DNA of 64,000 bases. Source: Epiperipatus broadwayi. Lineage: Eukaryota; Onychophora; Udeonychophora; Euonychophora; Peripatidae. The notes below the pieces were generated by a model. That model was given only the letters and a program-made list of their open reading frames with translations, did no database searches and was not told the DNA's origin. Positions 13,101 to 24,560 of the stretch are shown here, piece by piece. The stretch covers positions 2,480,001-2,544,000 of the forward strand of contig JAQFVV010000031.1 in the NCBI GenBank assembly GCA_028023455.1, in the 5' to 3' direction. The position numbers were made by a program, and so were the translations under genes. The first letter of the stretch is position 1. Each line of letters begins with the position of its first letter.

Positions 13101-16100
13101 TGGTATAATCCACACATGTTATGTATATGCTATGATCATCCAGAACTTTTCCAATGTAGATGTAAATCACTTAGTTATTTTTAAATGTTTATTTAGATGA
13201 TTTACATTATGTGGACATTGAATTTATAACTTATGTGTGTATAAATGACTTCTGATAAATGGCTCATTCATTGAATCCATTTAATATTTGCTTAATTCAG
13301 TCATTTAGTTATTTTCTACTTTAAAGTAGTATTTTAAAAAATATATTAAAGAAATCCATCTATGATCTAAGTTACTAGTTTAATGAGATATCTACAATTT
13401 GTTTATCTATTTGTATATTTATTCAATTTCATAACAGCTTATACAGTTCCTATGTGAAAATAAATTGCAAGTTATAAGTGTTACTGTTAAACCTTATACT
13501 TAATTTACATATAGAAAAATTGAGTATTTGCAAAACAAAACTATTATTATGTTTCCCAGATATGTATATATGTATATGTATGCTATTATAAATCTAAAGT
13601 CGCAATGTTGAAATAAAGCTGTATCATTTATTTTATATAAAAGAATGATTTTGAGTTTTATTTGAGATTTATTTATTTTCTTTTTCTCTATTTTTAGTAC
13701 ATCAGTTCTACAAGCTAGCAGATATGAAAGTATTAAATTATTGGTAATTTCAATTGAATAGATATATTTTGGATTCAATAAAATTCCTTTTGTTCCAAAT
13801 TATATTTGGTATATAATTAATTGTAAGTTAAATTAACCCTGAGAACTAATTAGTAATGTACTCTAGTCAATGCTCTATATTATTAAGTTTGTCTTATATA
13901 GTTAGCCATGGTAATAGTATATTTTAGTATATTCATTTTGAGGCAGTTTATTTTATCTTAATATATGTATAACATGCTATTAAATAGGTATTACACTTCT
14001 TATCTGTATTATATTTATATTGAGTTGAATGATGGAAGATATGTTCTTTCTTCTTGCATGGCACATGCATTTTATTATAGTTGACAAGTTACTATGAAAC
14101 CTGATTAATTTATGGGTGCCTCATAGGTATATCTTATCCAAATCTTTTCTTTATTTCTAATATAATCTATCTATTATAAATGGTGCAATTTATAGATTGA
14201 ATTTATAAATCAAATAATTTAAGAGATAACGTATTCCATTATAATGTTGTGTCATCATGAGTCTTAGTCAATTAATGATTGTTGATTACATATAGAGTTT
14301 CAAATTGTATTTTTAATTATAAATGCTGCTCAATAATTTAGGCCACATCATTTTTTTTATATGACATGCTACATTGATTATCCACTGTTTAATCATCTTT
14401 CTTCATTTGTATTGATTTACATATTTACCATTACAATTGGCCTACCAACATTTAGGGACTTCTTATTTTAATACATTTATGTTCCATTACAATATATATA
14501 TATATATATATTGTAACCTTTATAAATGATACAGATAGTTAGGTAGAGTTTAGAGAATAGCTATATTTAAAACAATTTTAAATTTGAGTTATTTTTTAAT
14601 ATACAATTTTAATATTATATATAGTAGGGGTTAAAACTCAGTAGATAGGAGTTTATAAAGACATATTAGGCAGTTTGAACTCATTGTAAGATAAACTATG
14701 TATAAAATGATACAATAAATTATTTAAAATATAGTATTATTTTTATTTATTATAGTTTAAAAATACTACAGAGGTAGATTAGTTTAATTACAGTGATAAA
14801 TATTTTATGCTATATGCCTAAAATAATTATTTTGCTTAAAATATTATTTAAAATGATAAGTTAATTTAATATTATTTTAAAGATGCTGAAAGTATCACAT
14901 GATTAGCTGTGTGTGAATATGTGTGCATTCAGAAAGTTAGAGAAAGAAAACTTTAATTTTAACTTGGCAAAATTTGATACAATAAAGTGTAGCAAAATAT
15001 TCAGACTAGAGAAAATATTGGAAGAAGAATATTTAAACTTATTATTATTTTATTTAAATATAATAATTTATTTATTTTTAAATCAATTTCAGGTTATTTA
15101 AATATAAAAAATTGTTTTAATAAGAATATTTAATTTTTTAGATGAAAATATTTAATAGTTGAGGCATTAAATAATTTGATAGTTTAATATTGATGACTCA
15201 TAGTTTTAAAACTTAATATTTAAAGTCATATTTAACTTAGATATATAAGTTAGTAGATTTGTACAAGCAGTATTGACCAATGAAACCATTGGATCTAGAT
15301 TAGTATAAAAACTAAGGTTGAGGCCAATCTAGACAGATTTTTCACAGATTTTAGAGATTTTTTATATTAGTTAAATCTGTTTTCGGTGATTTTAGTGTCG
15401 TACAGTTTTAGTTTGAAATTTATAACTATATTTATTTTACACTATAACAATAATGATTTCTTTTAAACTTTTATTATTTTGCTTAAAAGTGTTTTGAAAA
15501 ATATAACTAGAATAATTACTTAAAAAATGAATCACTAAACACCAAAGTTTGCGATCGGTTTTATTTACTTGAACTTAGCTCATTCAATATTACAGAATGT
15601 GATAGTGGCTACTTAGATATTGTGGAATATGAATATGAAATACCAGGAGAATTACTGCAACAACAAACCTGGGGTGAATTTGCATAAGAACTTTGTGATT
15701 TTTATTGATTGTATGTTTGGAATGACTGTCTGTTTAGTTCAGATGACTTTATTCTATTACAATGCAGCTAATTTATTTGTAATAATTAAGAGAAACCAGA
15801 TATTCATTAAAAATCTTATTGTAATATTAAATTTGAAAAGAGAAAATTAAGACTATGCACCTGTCCTTTAACACTGAAATTAAAATATCTTATGGTATAA
15901 TGATTGTTTGTTTTATTCTATGAGTGGTAGTAATAACCCCCATTTGATTTGTCTTTGAAGAAATCAAAATAAACTGATATTTTAAAAATGAGGTATTTAT
16001 AGAAAAAAATTGAAGGAAATGGTTTTGAATGTCTTTTATGTTTTTTAAAAGAATTTGCTAATAATTAGCTTAAGAAATAAATTATATACTTTAAAAGTAA

Positions 16101-17306
16101 CTCTATCTGAAAATAATGAACTCAAACATATTTTTAAAGATTAAAAATATTATCAGTTAATAAATGTTGGAATGATATAGCTGTTTTATTTGGAGAAGAG
16201 AATAAAAATATTTTGTGACAAGGTATATGTTTTAAAGAATATAAAAAAAATGTGTATTTAAAAAGAAATATTTGTACTAATTCATATTATAATGTCTGCT
16301 GATAAATGTGTAGAATAAATAACCTATTATATAATGGTTGCTACTAATATTTTTACCAAGGAAAATACAAATCTTATTTATATTATAATTATTGAATATA
16401 TTAAATCTTTGGATAAAATTTCAGAAAAGACTGAATAAACATTTTTATCTTACAAGATATTAATATTTTCCATGGATTATGTTGGATTTTATTAGATTTT
16501 AATGTTGATATTTGTACATTTCTTCATATGGTGCCAAGATAAAATAATTGTGCACAATGCTGTTCAGCTGTAGCTAAGCAATGGTGGAGTTCTGCCTGAC
16601 AAATTCCAGACATGCAATTTAACTTACAAGCAAAGAGAAGAAAAAAAATCCTTCTGTAACTTTAAATTTTATTATTATTTTTAGTGTTAAGTTTAAACAT
16701 TAGTATTTGAAAATTACAATTATTTATTTAAAAACTAACTTGTTGTTTTATATAGTTTTAAGATAGGCAAATATTATTACTATGTTTTAAAAAACAAATG
16801 AGTATTCAGAAAGTATTTCAATCAAAATTTTTTTTCTTTGAATATATGGTTTGGAGAAGCAAATCGCCATAAAATAGTCTGGACAGTATAATGAGATCAT
16901 TGGTAATTTTTATTGTTATTTAGATTATATTTTCGCTAAATAATTTTGTTTCTTTTATTTTATTTAAGAAAAGATATATTTTAATTAATATTTTTAGATT
17001 AATATGGTTCATTGCTTGAATTTAATGCTAAATAATGGAAGAATGAACCATTAACAAAATTATCATGTATTTTGTGAAAGAGTTGACAAATGCATATACA
17101 TATAAGGATATTTCTAAATATTTACTTAAAACATGAATGTTTGGATATGCGTAAATTATATAGCATTGTTAAATTATTAAAATGTTATTTTATAAATGTT
17201 ATATGTTGGAATCTAAGATGGACATAATGTTGATCTCTAAATTATATCCTAACAAATAAATAAAATGTTAGTACTGATGAATGTTTATCAACATCATTTG
17301 AGCATA
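10151..17306. other. AT-rich intronic DNA, no gene supported
   Basis: Over 7 kb of AT-rich sequence with only short chance open frames. TA runs lie at about 12070-12090 and 14490-14512. A slightly more GC-rich block at 11270-11560 keeps a 59-codon minus-strand open frame (11543..11367) containing FPMLFDGQVERPSPQNDKVA, which may be a fossil of some element but matches nothing I recognise. Another mixed block at 12600-12860 is likewise unassigned. Confidence 0.5.
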
Positions 17307-17314
17307 AAATCTTT
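17307..17314. repeat. Left target-site duplication (AAATCTTT)
   Basis: These eight bases directly precede the left inverted terminal repeat. They are repeated exactly after the right one at 25455-25462. Confidence 0.85.
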
Positions 17315-17343
17315 GGTTCTAGTAAACTATTAACTGTGCAGCC
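17315..17343 (+). repeat. Left terminal inverted repeat, 29 bp
   Basis: It begins GGTTCTAGTAAACTATTAAC and is an exact reverse complement of 25426-25454. Confidence 0.93.
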
Positions 17344-17866
17344 ATGGTGCTGCTTCTGTGTAGAAACACAGAATTATACCGCTTTCGCGGCCGAACCTAC
17401 GGCTAATATACGAGTGATCATTAATATATGAGTAGATCGTATGTAGTGGTTATAATACGTGGCCAATTCTTCCGCATTCAATAATACTATGTCTACTAAC
17501 AATACTATGATCGTATAGTTTGCCGTTGATTTCATTGCAGGTTGAATTCCTATGCATATTGACAGAATTTGTATTGTCACTAGAATTTCAGATGAGAGTG
17601 TGAGCATTGTCATCTTTTTCAAGTGTTTATTTGTTGATGTTTATGATTTTCTGTATTTCCCAACTGAAAGATTTTTGCGTACTAGTAATTTTCAGCATAT
17701 TATTGATATTTGTCAAAATTTTTTTTTTTGGCTAATTTTGGCTTTTTTGGGGGTCAAAAAAGACAAAAATAAAATTTCTCAAGCTCTCTGGCAGACGATT
17801 GGAGTTGCTTGCGAAAAAATACCATTTTTGTAGTGACTCGGACGAGAGTTGAAAAAGAAGAACAAA

Positions 17867-18115
17867 ATGTCTACCACGTTATTATATTTGTGGGACGTCC
17901 CAAACAGAGAAAGTGAGGCAGTTGCATTTTTGCAAGCCCAAAACATCCTGCCATTCGTTACAGTTGAGTTAGTTCAGTCATATGTGGTTAATAAATTTAT
18001 TTTCTGGAAAGAATTTGTGTTTTGTTTGCGATTATTTTTATCTGTAAATCATGTCATTAACACCCAGAATGACAGTGTTAAAAAGGGACGGCATAGTTTG
18101 TTGGACATCTCTTGA
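17867..18115 (+). pseudogene. Candidate transposase N-terminal fragment
   Basis: The ATG at 17867 has a good context (AACAAAATG). The frame begins MSTTLLYLWDVPNRESEAV and continues AFLQAQNILP, ending at a TGA after 82 codons. The phrase with a conserved FL..ILP pattern resembles the N-terminus of IS1595/ISXO2-like (Merlin) transposases, which fits the element's ends. No zinc-binding cysteines or DDE motifs follow before the stop, so the frame is broken, spliced or unrelated. Sequence after it is T- and A-rich with no continuation that I can follow. The family similarity is weak and from memory. Confidence 0.35.
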
Positions 18116-18607
18116 TTGATTGATTTTTTTTTTAAAAAAAAAACTTCTTCTTTTGACATACCTATTCATTCCGTTTAGAAGCAAAAAGAGGTTTTGTTGT
18201 TGTTGTTTTAAATCAATAAACAGCATGTTAAGTAGATTTTAAAAATGAACCTGAGCTAATTTTTGTTGTTATTTTATTTGTTATGAAAACAAAAAAATCT
18301 TTAACATCTAGCGGCTCAACGGACCAGTCATTGCTCAAATCATATCACCTTTGAAACAATAAAATATTCACTTTTAATCTGGAATTTCGCCTCAAAATGA
18401 TTTTAAACAGACTGTAAGTACTAATTTTATTAATCCGCACTTTTACATTTGTTTTTTAAAAAATTTACGTTCACATTAAGCTTGATTTAGATCCCACCTT
18501 GATTGAGTTGAATAACGTCATCTCCTAACGTTCATGGCTGGCCTACAAGGTTCCAAGCCTTCAACAACTAACATGGAAGAGGGGGTGAATTACTTCAAAA
18601 ATCCATA

Positions 18608-20086
18608 GTGGATAGTCAGGGGGAAAAAATATATAAACATTTAAATTTCCCAATAACAAAGCAAAACAAATCAGATAATTTATCAAAAGCAAAATGTTGT
18701 GTTTCTAAAATAAACACCAGCGCATTGAACGATAAAACGTTAAAACTTGGCAAACAAACACGAAGGGAAAACGACAAGGATAAGTTTCCTCATACCAAAG
18801 AGAAAACATTTAAAACAGAAGGAAACCCTTTACAAGACCCTTCTGATGGAGAATTAACTCCTCACCACATTGTAAAATCAACTTTAAATGAAAAACAAAA
18901 ATTTTTTTTAGCCAAACATAAAATCTGCAGCGGCGAAAATACGCAAAAAGCAACTCAAATTAGAACAACGCGATCAGTTAACGTCAATCATGCGAATGTT
19001 ATAGAATACAATACCATGAAGAGTTCTATCAAGCAAATTAATCTTTCCATGAACAAGAGAAAAAATTATGAACCCAGTTTCACATCAACGCTTGTGCCTG
19101 AAAACAAAACAAAAAACCCAGATCACACTAGTAGTGAAGAGTCTACAGACATCAGCTCTTCCTCTGAAATAAAGCAAAACATTGGATATTTCAAACATCA
19201 AGATGATAATCACGATTCCAATAAAACAACAAATGAACAATTTAAGCAATCACAAAGATATATAACTAAACCAGATTATACACAAAAAGATAATATAACA
19301 GCCAACACTTATGCAAACATTGTAAAATCAAACAATAATGACAAATCAGTAACAGGAAACATAAAACACAATTCAAATAATCCGCAAGACAATAATGAAG
19401 CCACACAACAATTGATTGAGTTGATGGGGGAGTTGGATGAGGCATCAGACACAGGAATGTTTATACATGAGCCATCAAACAGTTCTCATGACCAACTCAA
19501 TAATCATCAGCTTTATACTGAAACAGTTACCAAATTCAATGAAGCCATGCCACAAGGATTACTAAAATCTTTTGCTATCTTCAATGATGAAGCCTCACTC
19601 ATTCTGTCCACTACAGACCACTTACTAAGATTATTCCCTTTTCCAACCAGTAAACTCTTCGACCTGCTAAAAGCCCAAGATCTCTGGAAAGTGATTCAAA
19701 GGGTATCATATCACCCCAACCCTCGTTATATAATCCTCCAGTTTACAAACATCATGGCAAAACAAGCTTTTAAAAACAAATATAGGATACTTGATAACAG
19801 ATACCTAATTACCATCAATCCAAACATAGTCCGTGACACTTCAATAAGTGGCAGGGTAAAAAATTGTGGTTTGGGATTCAATATTTCTGACTTACAAAAC
19901 CTTCTAATGCCTTATGGGCAAGTCACTTCTTTTAAATATCTTAGGGTCCCTGGAATACAAGAAGAAGTTCCGCAAAACATAGCACTCTTTCGAATTACAT
20001 TAAAAAAAGGAATAGTGCCATTAGATATCCCCCCCCCACAATCCGTATTGGAAGAGTGCCTCTTTTCATCTCATTCTGGGGAGTAG
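18608..20086 (+). CDS. LINE ORF1, N-terminal and RRM-like part
   Basis: This 492-codon open frame encodes the RNA-binding protein of the element, which coats its transcript. Residues 1-280 are polar, rich in Asn, Gln, Lys and Thr, and probably disordered. Residues about 300-480 look folded, with hydrophobic strands reminiscent of RRM-like domains (ISGRVKNCGLGFNISDLQ, LMPYGQVTSFKYLRV). The first in-frame codon here is GTG and there is no in-frame ATG until about residue 135. An ATG at 18573 (MEEGVNYFKNP) in another frame with purine context is the more likely original start, so a small shift near the beginning is probable. The frame then departs from the zinc-knuckle frame at a run of nine Cs (20029-20037). 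Confidence 0.85.
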   Translation: MDSQGEKIYKHLNFPITKQNKSDNLSKAKCCVSKINTSALNDKTLKLGKQTRRENDKDKFPHTKEKTFKTEGNPLQDPSDGELTPHHIVKSTLNEKQKFFLAKHKICSGENTQKATQIRTTRSVNVNHANVIEYNTMKSSIKQINLSMNKRKNYEPSFTSTLVPENKTKNPDHTSSEESTDISSSSEIKQNIGYFKHQDDNHDSNKTTNEQFKQSQRYITKPDYTQKDNITANTYANIVKSNNNDKSVTGNIKHNSNNPQDNNEATQQLIELMGELDEASDTGMFIHEPSNSSHDQLNNHQLYTETVTKFNEAMPQGLLKSFAIFNDEASLILSTTDHLLRLFPFPTSKLFDLLKAQDLWKVIQRVSYHPNPRYIILQFTNIMAKQAFKNKYRILDNRYLITINPNIVRDTSISGRVKNCGLGFNISDLQNLLMPYGQVTSFKYLRVPGIQEEVPQNIALFRITLKKGIVPLDIPPPQSVLEECLFSSHSGE

Positions 20087-20919
20087 AATCGCAATGTTTC
20101 GAATGCAGGAAGACGGGACACCTGCTGCGCAACTGCCCATCCAGACAATGCACCTCTTGCGGTACCTTTGCGGGTCGGTCACATCAGTGTGGTTCAAAAG
20201 AAGAGCATATACAAGAACAGCAAAACATGCAACAGACAAAACCCGAAATAGAACATAATCAAGATATAAATTTAGAGCATGAGACTTCTATCAAGCTGAA
20301 AACATATAATCAGTCAACAAATGATTCTCATCAAAACAACATAAAAGATCAAAACCAATGCCAAGAAACCAACCCACAGGGATGCCACCAAACACGTCAA
20401 AACAAGACAAGCAAAACTTATTTCTCTTCAACAGACACTTGTTCTGACTTTGAGCAAGAAGAAACGGATGCTGAAACTAGGCAAGAAGAAACTGCAAGCC
20501 TCACAGAGTCTGGGCCTGACCATGTCCCTAAACCCTTCACCACACCACGCAAAAGGAAAAAGCGCCGCAACAGAAACACACAATCCACCACCTTTGTTCA
20601 CAACAATAACAATAGCGGAAATATCGATTCAAATGAGACCACCTCAACCTCTGATGACATACAGTGCAATGCCAGTCCCAACTATAAAAAATGGAAAGAT
20701 GAATCCCTAAAATCAGATAATGACAATACATCAAACTCATATCATACCCAACCTGAAGCTAATACCTCTGGGCAAATAGCCCCCCAAGATTTAACATTAT
20801 GGATCCCATCAACTGATCCTGAAGTCTGCCTAACGCAAAAAGACTACCAGCTCACTGCAAGTATTCTAGCTAATGAACAAGAAACCAAGCAACCTACTTC
20901 AAAATGTCATTCACAATAA
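20056..20919 (+). CDS. LINE ORF1, C-terminal zinc-knuckle part
   Basis: This frame carries the gag-like CCHC knuckle CFECRKTGHLLRNC (C-X2-C-X4-H-X4-C, bases 20095-20136) followed by a second cysteine cluster CTSCGTFAGRSHQC. The rest is a long polar tail rich in Gln, Asn, Thr and Lys with a basic patch (RKRKKRRNR). It is the natural continuation of the preceding open frame. In LINE ORF1 proteins the knuckle follows the RRM-like region directly, and codons just before the GTG at 20056 read sensibly back to the C run. It overlaps the next ORF: the ATG at 20904 precedes this frame's TAA at 20917-20919. Confidence 0.85.
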   Translation: MPLFISFWGVESQCFECRKTGHLLRNCPSRQCTSCGTFAGRSHQCGSKEEHIQEQQNMQQTKPEIEHNQDINLEHETSIKLKTYNQSTNDSHQNNIKDQNQCQETNPQGCHQTRQNKTSKTYFSSTDTCSDFEQEETDAETRQEETASLTESGPDHVPKPFTTPRKRKKRRNRNTQSTTFVHNNNNSGNIDSNETTSTSDDIQCNASPNYKKWKDESLKSDNDNTSNSYHTQPEANTSGQIAPQDLTLWIPSTDPEVCLTQKDYQLTASILANEQETKQPTSKCHSQ

Positions 20920-22109
20920 CGTCACTCAACGTCAGGGGGCTTAACTCCAAAGACAGGGCGTTTGCTATCTCACATTGGTTCAAACTCCAAAAACCAGATA
21001 TACTTTGCTTATCAGAAACTAAGCTTCACCTTCACACAGACCCCACGATAATAAAAACAATTGAGAGCTTTGGTTACTTTATTTACTCTTTCTCCATCTC
21101 AGCTACCGCTGGGGTTGCTCTCATCATCAATAGAAATTCAATTATTGACTTCTTCAAAATCCTGCACATAGATACCAATTGCATTATTGCTACTATACAA
21201 ATCCAGGGTTTTCTGTTCACTCTTATCAATGTGTATCTGGTTAAAGATGAACAAATAGTACACAAAGTTATACATAATATAAACATAGCAATTAGATCGA
21301 ACCCTAGCCCAGTTATCTGGCTTGGTGATTTCAACCACACTTTTGACAATTTTGAGAAAAAATATTTAAAGATGGTTGCTAGAAACATACACAGTGGGAA
21401 AGCACTCTTTCATGAAGGAGCCTTCTCTTTCTATACCAGAAGTACTCACTCGCTCATAGACCTCATATTCTACTCTCCTGAAATGATCTCGTTCATAGAT
21501 ACACAGCTCTGGCCTATTGCCTTTTCAGATCATCTCGCTGTTCAAGCTACCATCAAATTGCAACCACAACTTCATACATCAACCAACCTCCCCCGGACGA
21601 TGAGATTACTCAACAGGCACAATGTGCCCCCCCAATTAATCTCAGATATATACATCACCTTTCAAGAACAGAAGATATGGAATCTACCAGCATTACAAGG
21701 ATGGAATACATTTATAACCACAACACAAAAGTTTATTAACCAATACAATAGATACCAGAAAGGGCCATTAAGATTACTCTCAGAACTTGATCGGACTACA
21801 TCTGAACTGAAAAGCATCCAAGTTACAGAACACAACATCCCACAAATTCTACTCCTAAAACATACATATAAACAAACCAGAATGACTCTTGTGGAATATA
21901 TTCGTATTAAGCGAGCACGCAATTATCTGGAACAACAAGATTGTTGGACTCCAGGTTATATCAGATGGGCCCTCGGGTCAGGAAAAAGAAATCACACACC
22001 CTCCTCTTTGTGCCTTGACGGTATTACTTACTCTGGCATCAGTATGCTTAACAAAATTAGGGATTATTATTCCACCAAACTGCAGCCCATTGGAACTGTT
22101 GCCAGATGA
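20904..22109 (+). CDS. LINE ORF2, AP-endonuclease part (ends at an internal TGA)
   Basis: This 401-codon frame starts at ATG 20904 inside the end of ORF1. It is an apurinic-like endonuclease that nicks target DNA to prime reverse transcription. Visible active-site blocks are SLNVRGLNS with Asn9, LSETKL with catalytic Glu38, WLGDFNHTF near residue 140 and the terminal FSDHLAV with the Asp-His pair near residue 212. Residues about 230-400 link to the reverse transcriptase. The TGA at 22107-22109 interrupts ORF2, and the next open frame is in exactly the same register, so endonuclease and RT belong to one original polyprotein of about 1085 residues. Confidence 0.93.
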   Translation: MSFTITSLNVRGLNSKDRAFAISHWFKLQKPDILCLSETKLHLHTDPTIIKTIESFGYFIYSFSISATAGVALIINRNSIIDFFKILHIDTNCIIATIQIQGFLFTLINVYLVKDEQIVHKVIHNINIAIRSNPSPVIWLGDFNHTFDNFEKKYLKMVARNIHSGKALFHEGAFSFYTRSTHSLIDLIFYSPEMISFIDTQLWPIAFSDHLAVQATIKLQPQLHTSTNLPRTMRLLNRHNVPPQLISDIYITFQEQKIWNLPALQGWNTFITTTQKFINQYNRYQKGPLRLLSELDRTTSELKSIQVTEHNIPQILLLKHTYKQTRMTLVEYIRIKRARNYLEQQDCWTPGYIRWALGSGKRNHTPSSLCLDGITYSGISMLNKIRDYYSTKLQPIGTVAR

Positions 22110-22118
22110 CACAAATTT

Positions 22119-24161
22119 GTGAAAGACTCAAATAACTCTCACAGCATTACTGAAGCTGATATCATCTCCAAAATTAAAAGCCTGCCTGAACACACTCATC
22201 CCGGCATGCACGGAATTCCTAGATTTCTTCTGTTACACTTGGAAAAATTTACCATACATGTTACAAGGGGAATCATTGATCTCTTAGCCACTGATAGCCT
22301 ACATCTTCCAGGGATCTATCCTATATCAGTGGTCCCTTTCATAAAAAAGAAAGATTTACCTGTAGACTTAAATAACATTAGGCCAATATCCATGGTTCCT
22401 CTCCTAATCAAAATTATCGAAAGCATTATAAAAGATAAAATTCAAGAGAAAATCATATCAAAACTTTCCAGGCATCAATATGCTAAGAGGGGTTCATCGA
22501 CTGGTGATGCTGTAAGCCGATTTCGACTCCTCGTTGATCATATCCGTAGAACAAAACAATCCCGGCCAGTCGCAGTCCAACTAGACTTTGCCGGGGCTTT
22601 TGACTCTGTCCGAATAGATGTACTACTTGGTGAACTAGAGGCTCTTCATGTTCCTTTGGCATACATTCAGATCATAGAGAATCTCCTAGCAAATCGAGAG
22701 ATTTTTTTTTCTCTAAATGGGAGAATTGCCCCTGGGTTCAAACCCTGCATCTCCATTCCCCAGGGCTCCCCTTTAAGTGCTCTCCTCTTCATGATCTATA
22801 TAAATCCCTTGCTTTTGAGCATTGAGGATGCACTGCCTGGGATCTCCATCCCTCTTCTTAATGAAAACATCTCCCACATCTCCTACATGGATGATGTAGT
22901 GGTGTTTCTTAAATCACATGAAGAAATAAACATTCTTGAAAGCCTATTACAGCACTATGCTCAGACGCATGGGCTTACCGTTAACAGGAACAAATCGGCA
23001 ATTTGGAATATCAAAACAGCTAACAGGATAACAGGTTCATTACAAGCTATGCCTCAGCCTTTCTTGGGATTCAATATGTCACTATCCCCTACAGCAATGA
23101 GGATGGAAACACAACGAAGACTACTAAACAAAATAGACATCATCATAACATGCCTCTCAAGAATATATATATCTACATTTGGAAAGGTTTCACTCTTAAA
23201 CTCCCTCATACTCCCCAAGATTATATATTATCTTGCGGGTTTTAAACCAACAGAAGCTTTCATTAAAAAAGTAGAATCCCATTGTCTGCGACTCTGTAGA
23301 GGTGGGCGCAGATCATTTATCAGTCTGCGCACCCTTCAAAAGCCAAGAGACATGAATGGACTGGGACTGCATTCAATAAAGGTATTCGCAATACAGAGAA
23401 CTTACAATATGATCCATAAACTTTATTCTGATTGCAGGACCTTCCAATGTCCGCTTCCCAAAGAGCAAGTGCTTCCCACTGATAGACCGCCCCCTCAGAG
23501 GTTCACTCCCATCTGGCTTCAAATGCAGATCTCATACATTTTTACGCACATAGTACCTTCCGCGACCATGTTCAATTCAAAAATAACCTATTGGGAAGCC
23601 TTCAACCTATCCAACTCAAATACCCAGAAGGCACACACTTACCTCCCCATCAACATAAACAAACTGCGCAAACTAGCCCGTAGATTGAAACTAGCACCTA
23701 AACACACAGACTTCCTTCTCAAAATTAACCTTGGTAGCCTCTCCACTGCTATATTTCTTAATAGAAGAGGCTTCCACATAGATCCCATATGTTGTCTCTG
23801 TCTTTCCAGCCCAGAAGATATGGACCATATCCTTCGCCTTTGTCCGGTCTGGCAAGGACTAAGACAAAACTTCCAGAAACACATTGATAATAATGGTCCA
23901 GATCTAACATCTCTTGAAGGGGTTTTAAATAGAGGCATTTTCGCTGAAATCAGGCTCGCCACCTACATAAACTTTGCCATCTGGTTGACCAGATGCAAGG
24001 TGATTTTTCAAAAATTACCGCTTAACGAAATCAATAACTGCTTCCTCAGCATAATTAAAAATATCCAAGAAACAGACAAGAGAGAGGCCGATCCATACCT
24101 GGCCATACTAACCTGGGAATTCACAACTGGTCTAAACAGCACCTCTCCAACCAACCCCTAA
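22119..24161 (+). CDS. LINE ORF2, reverse transcriptase and C-terminal zinc knuckle
   Basis: This is a 680-codon frame in register with the endonuclease frame. RT motifs: LDFAGAFDSV with catalytic Asp156, QGSPLSALLF from residue 215, and YMDD at residues 256-259. PFLGFNMSL and later LRTLQKPRDMNGLGL are thumb and post-RT segments. The C-terminus has C558-X2-C561-X8-H570-X4-C575 (CCLCLSSPEDMDHILRLC), the usual last domain of L1/Tx1-type ORF2 proteins. All catalytic residues are present, so only the upstream TGA and the ORF1 slip mark this copy as defective. The first ATG-like codon given here is not a true start. Confidence 0.95.
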   Translation: MKDSNNSHSITEADIISKIKSLPEHTHPGMHGIPRFLLLHLEKFTIHVTRGIIDLLATDSLHLPGIYPISVVPFIKKKDLPVDLNNIRPISMVPLLIKIIESIIKDKIQEKIISKLSRHQYAKRGSSTGDAVSRFRLLVDHIRRTKQSRPVAVQLDFAGAFDSVRIDVLLGELEALHVPLAYIQIIENLLANREIFFSLNGRIAPGFKPCISIPQGSPLSALLFMIYINPLLLSIEDALPGISIPLLNENISHISYMDDVVVFLKSHEEINILESLLQHYAQTHGLTVNRNKSAIWNIKTANRITGSLQAMPQPFLGFNMSLSPTAMRMETQRRLLNKIDIIITCLSRIYISTFGKVSLLNSLILPKIIYYLAGFKPTEAFIKKVESHCLRLCRGGRRSFISLRTLQKPRDMNGLGLHSIKVFAIQRTYNMIHKLYSDCRTFQCPLPKEQVLPTDRPPPQRFTPIWLQMQISYIFTHIVPSATMFNSKITYWEAFNLSNSNTQKAHTYLPININKLRKLARRLKLAPKHTDFLLKINLGSLSTAIFLNRRGFHIDPICCLCLSSPEDMDHILRLCPVWQGLRQNFQKHIDNNGPDLTSLEGVLNRGIFAEIRLATYINFAIWLTRCKVIFQKLPLNEINNCFLSIIKNIQETDKREADPYLAILTWEFTTGLNSTSPTNP

Positions 24162-24473
24162 ATAATTTATATGAAAATATTTATTATGATCTAATATCTT
24201 ATTATGATTTAATAAAACCCTCCAACCATAACTTGCCAAAACAGGGTTTACTAACAAAGGTATTTCGTTATAGACTAGATGATTAATATTCACCTTGCAT
24301 CTACAGGTTATATTCTACTGACTTTTGAATCATTTCTTCTTTGTATATACCACCCTGTAACCTCATCTAGTTATTTCTTATTTTTTTTTTTTTTTTGTAA
24401 TCACTTACAGGTCAAATAAAATTATCTTGAAAGAGAAACTTGTACAACTCTTAAAAAAGATAAATAAATAAAT
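24162..24473 (+). other. LINE 3' UTR and tail
   Basis: Non-coding sequence after the ORF2 stop, containing a possible polyadenylation signal (AATAAA near 24415) and finishing in tetranucleotide-like AAAT repeats. What follows is the right part of the host DNA transposon. Confidence 0.7.
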
Positions 24474-24560
24474 CCTACAGAATGTAACAAAACTGGTTAA
24501 CATACATATTTTTTGTGTTAAAAAAACAATACCATGATTGACTTTTTGGTTTTTGTTTTG

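Larger units (their letters stand above)
18430..24473 (+). mobile_element. Two-ORF non-LTR retrotransposon (L1/Tx1-like), nearly intact
   Basis: About 6 kb, higher in GC and richer in coding sequence than everything around it. Layout: ORF1 with RRM-like folds and a CCHC knuckle, then ORF2 with AP endonuclease, reverse transcriptase and a C-terminal CCHC. The 3' UTR ends in short repeats, GATAAATAAATAAAT, at about 24458-24473. Motifs such as SLNVRGLNS at the start of the endonuclease and the CCHC-bearing ORF1 favour the L1/Tx1 group (inference). The exact 5' end and a target duplication are not resolved; acagactgtaag near 18408 and acagaatgtaac near 24477 are only a 10 of 12 match. Two frame breaks remain: the C run at 20029-20037 and the TGA at 22107. 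Confidence 0.9.

Noticed and set aside
17374-17622. 82-codon minus-strand open frame with hydrophobic stretches
   Set aside because: It starts inside the transposon beside its inverted end and shows no recognisable domain. It is probably chance.
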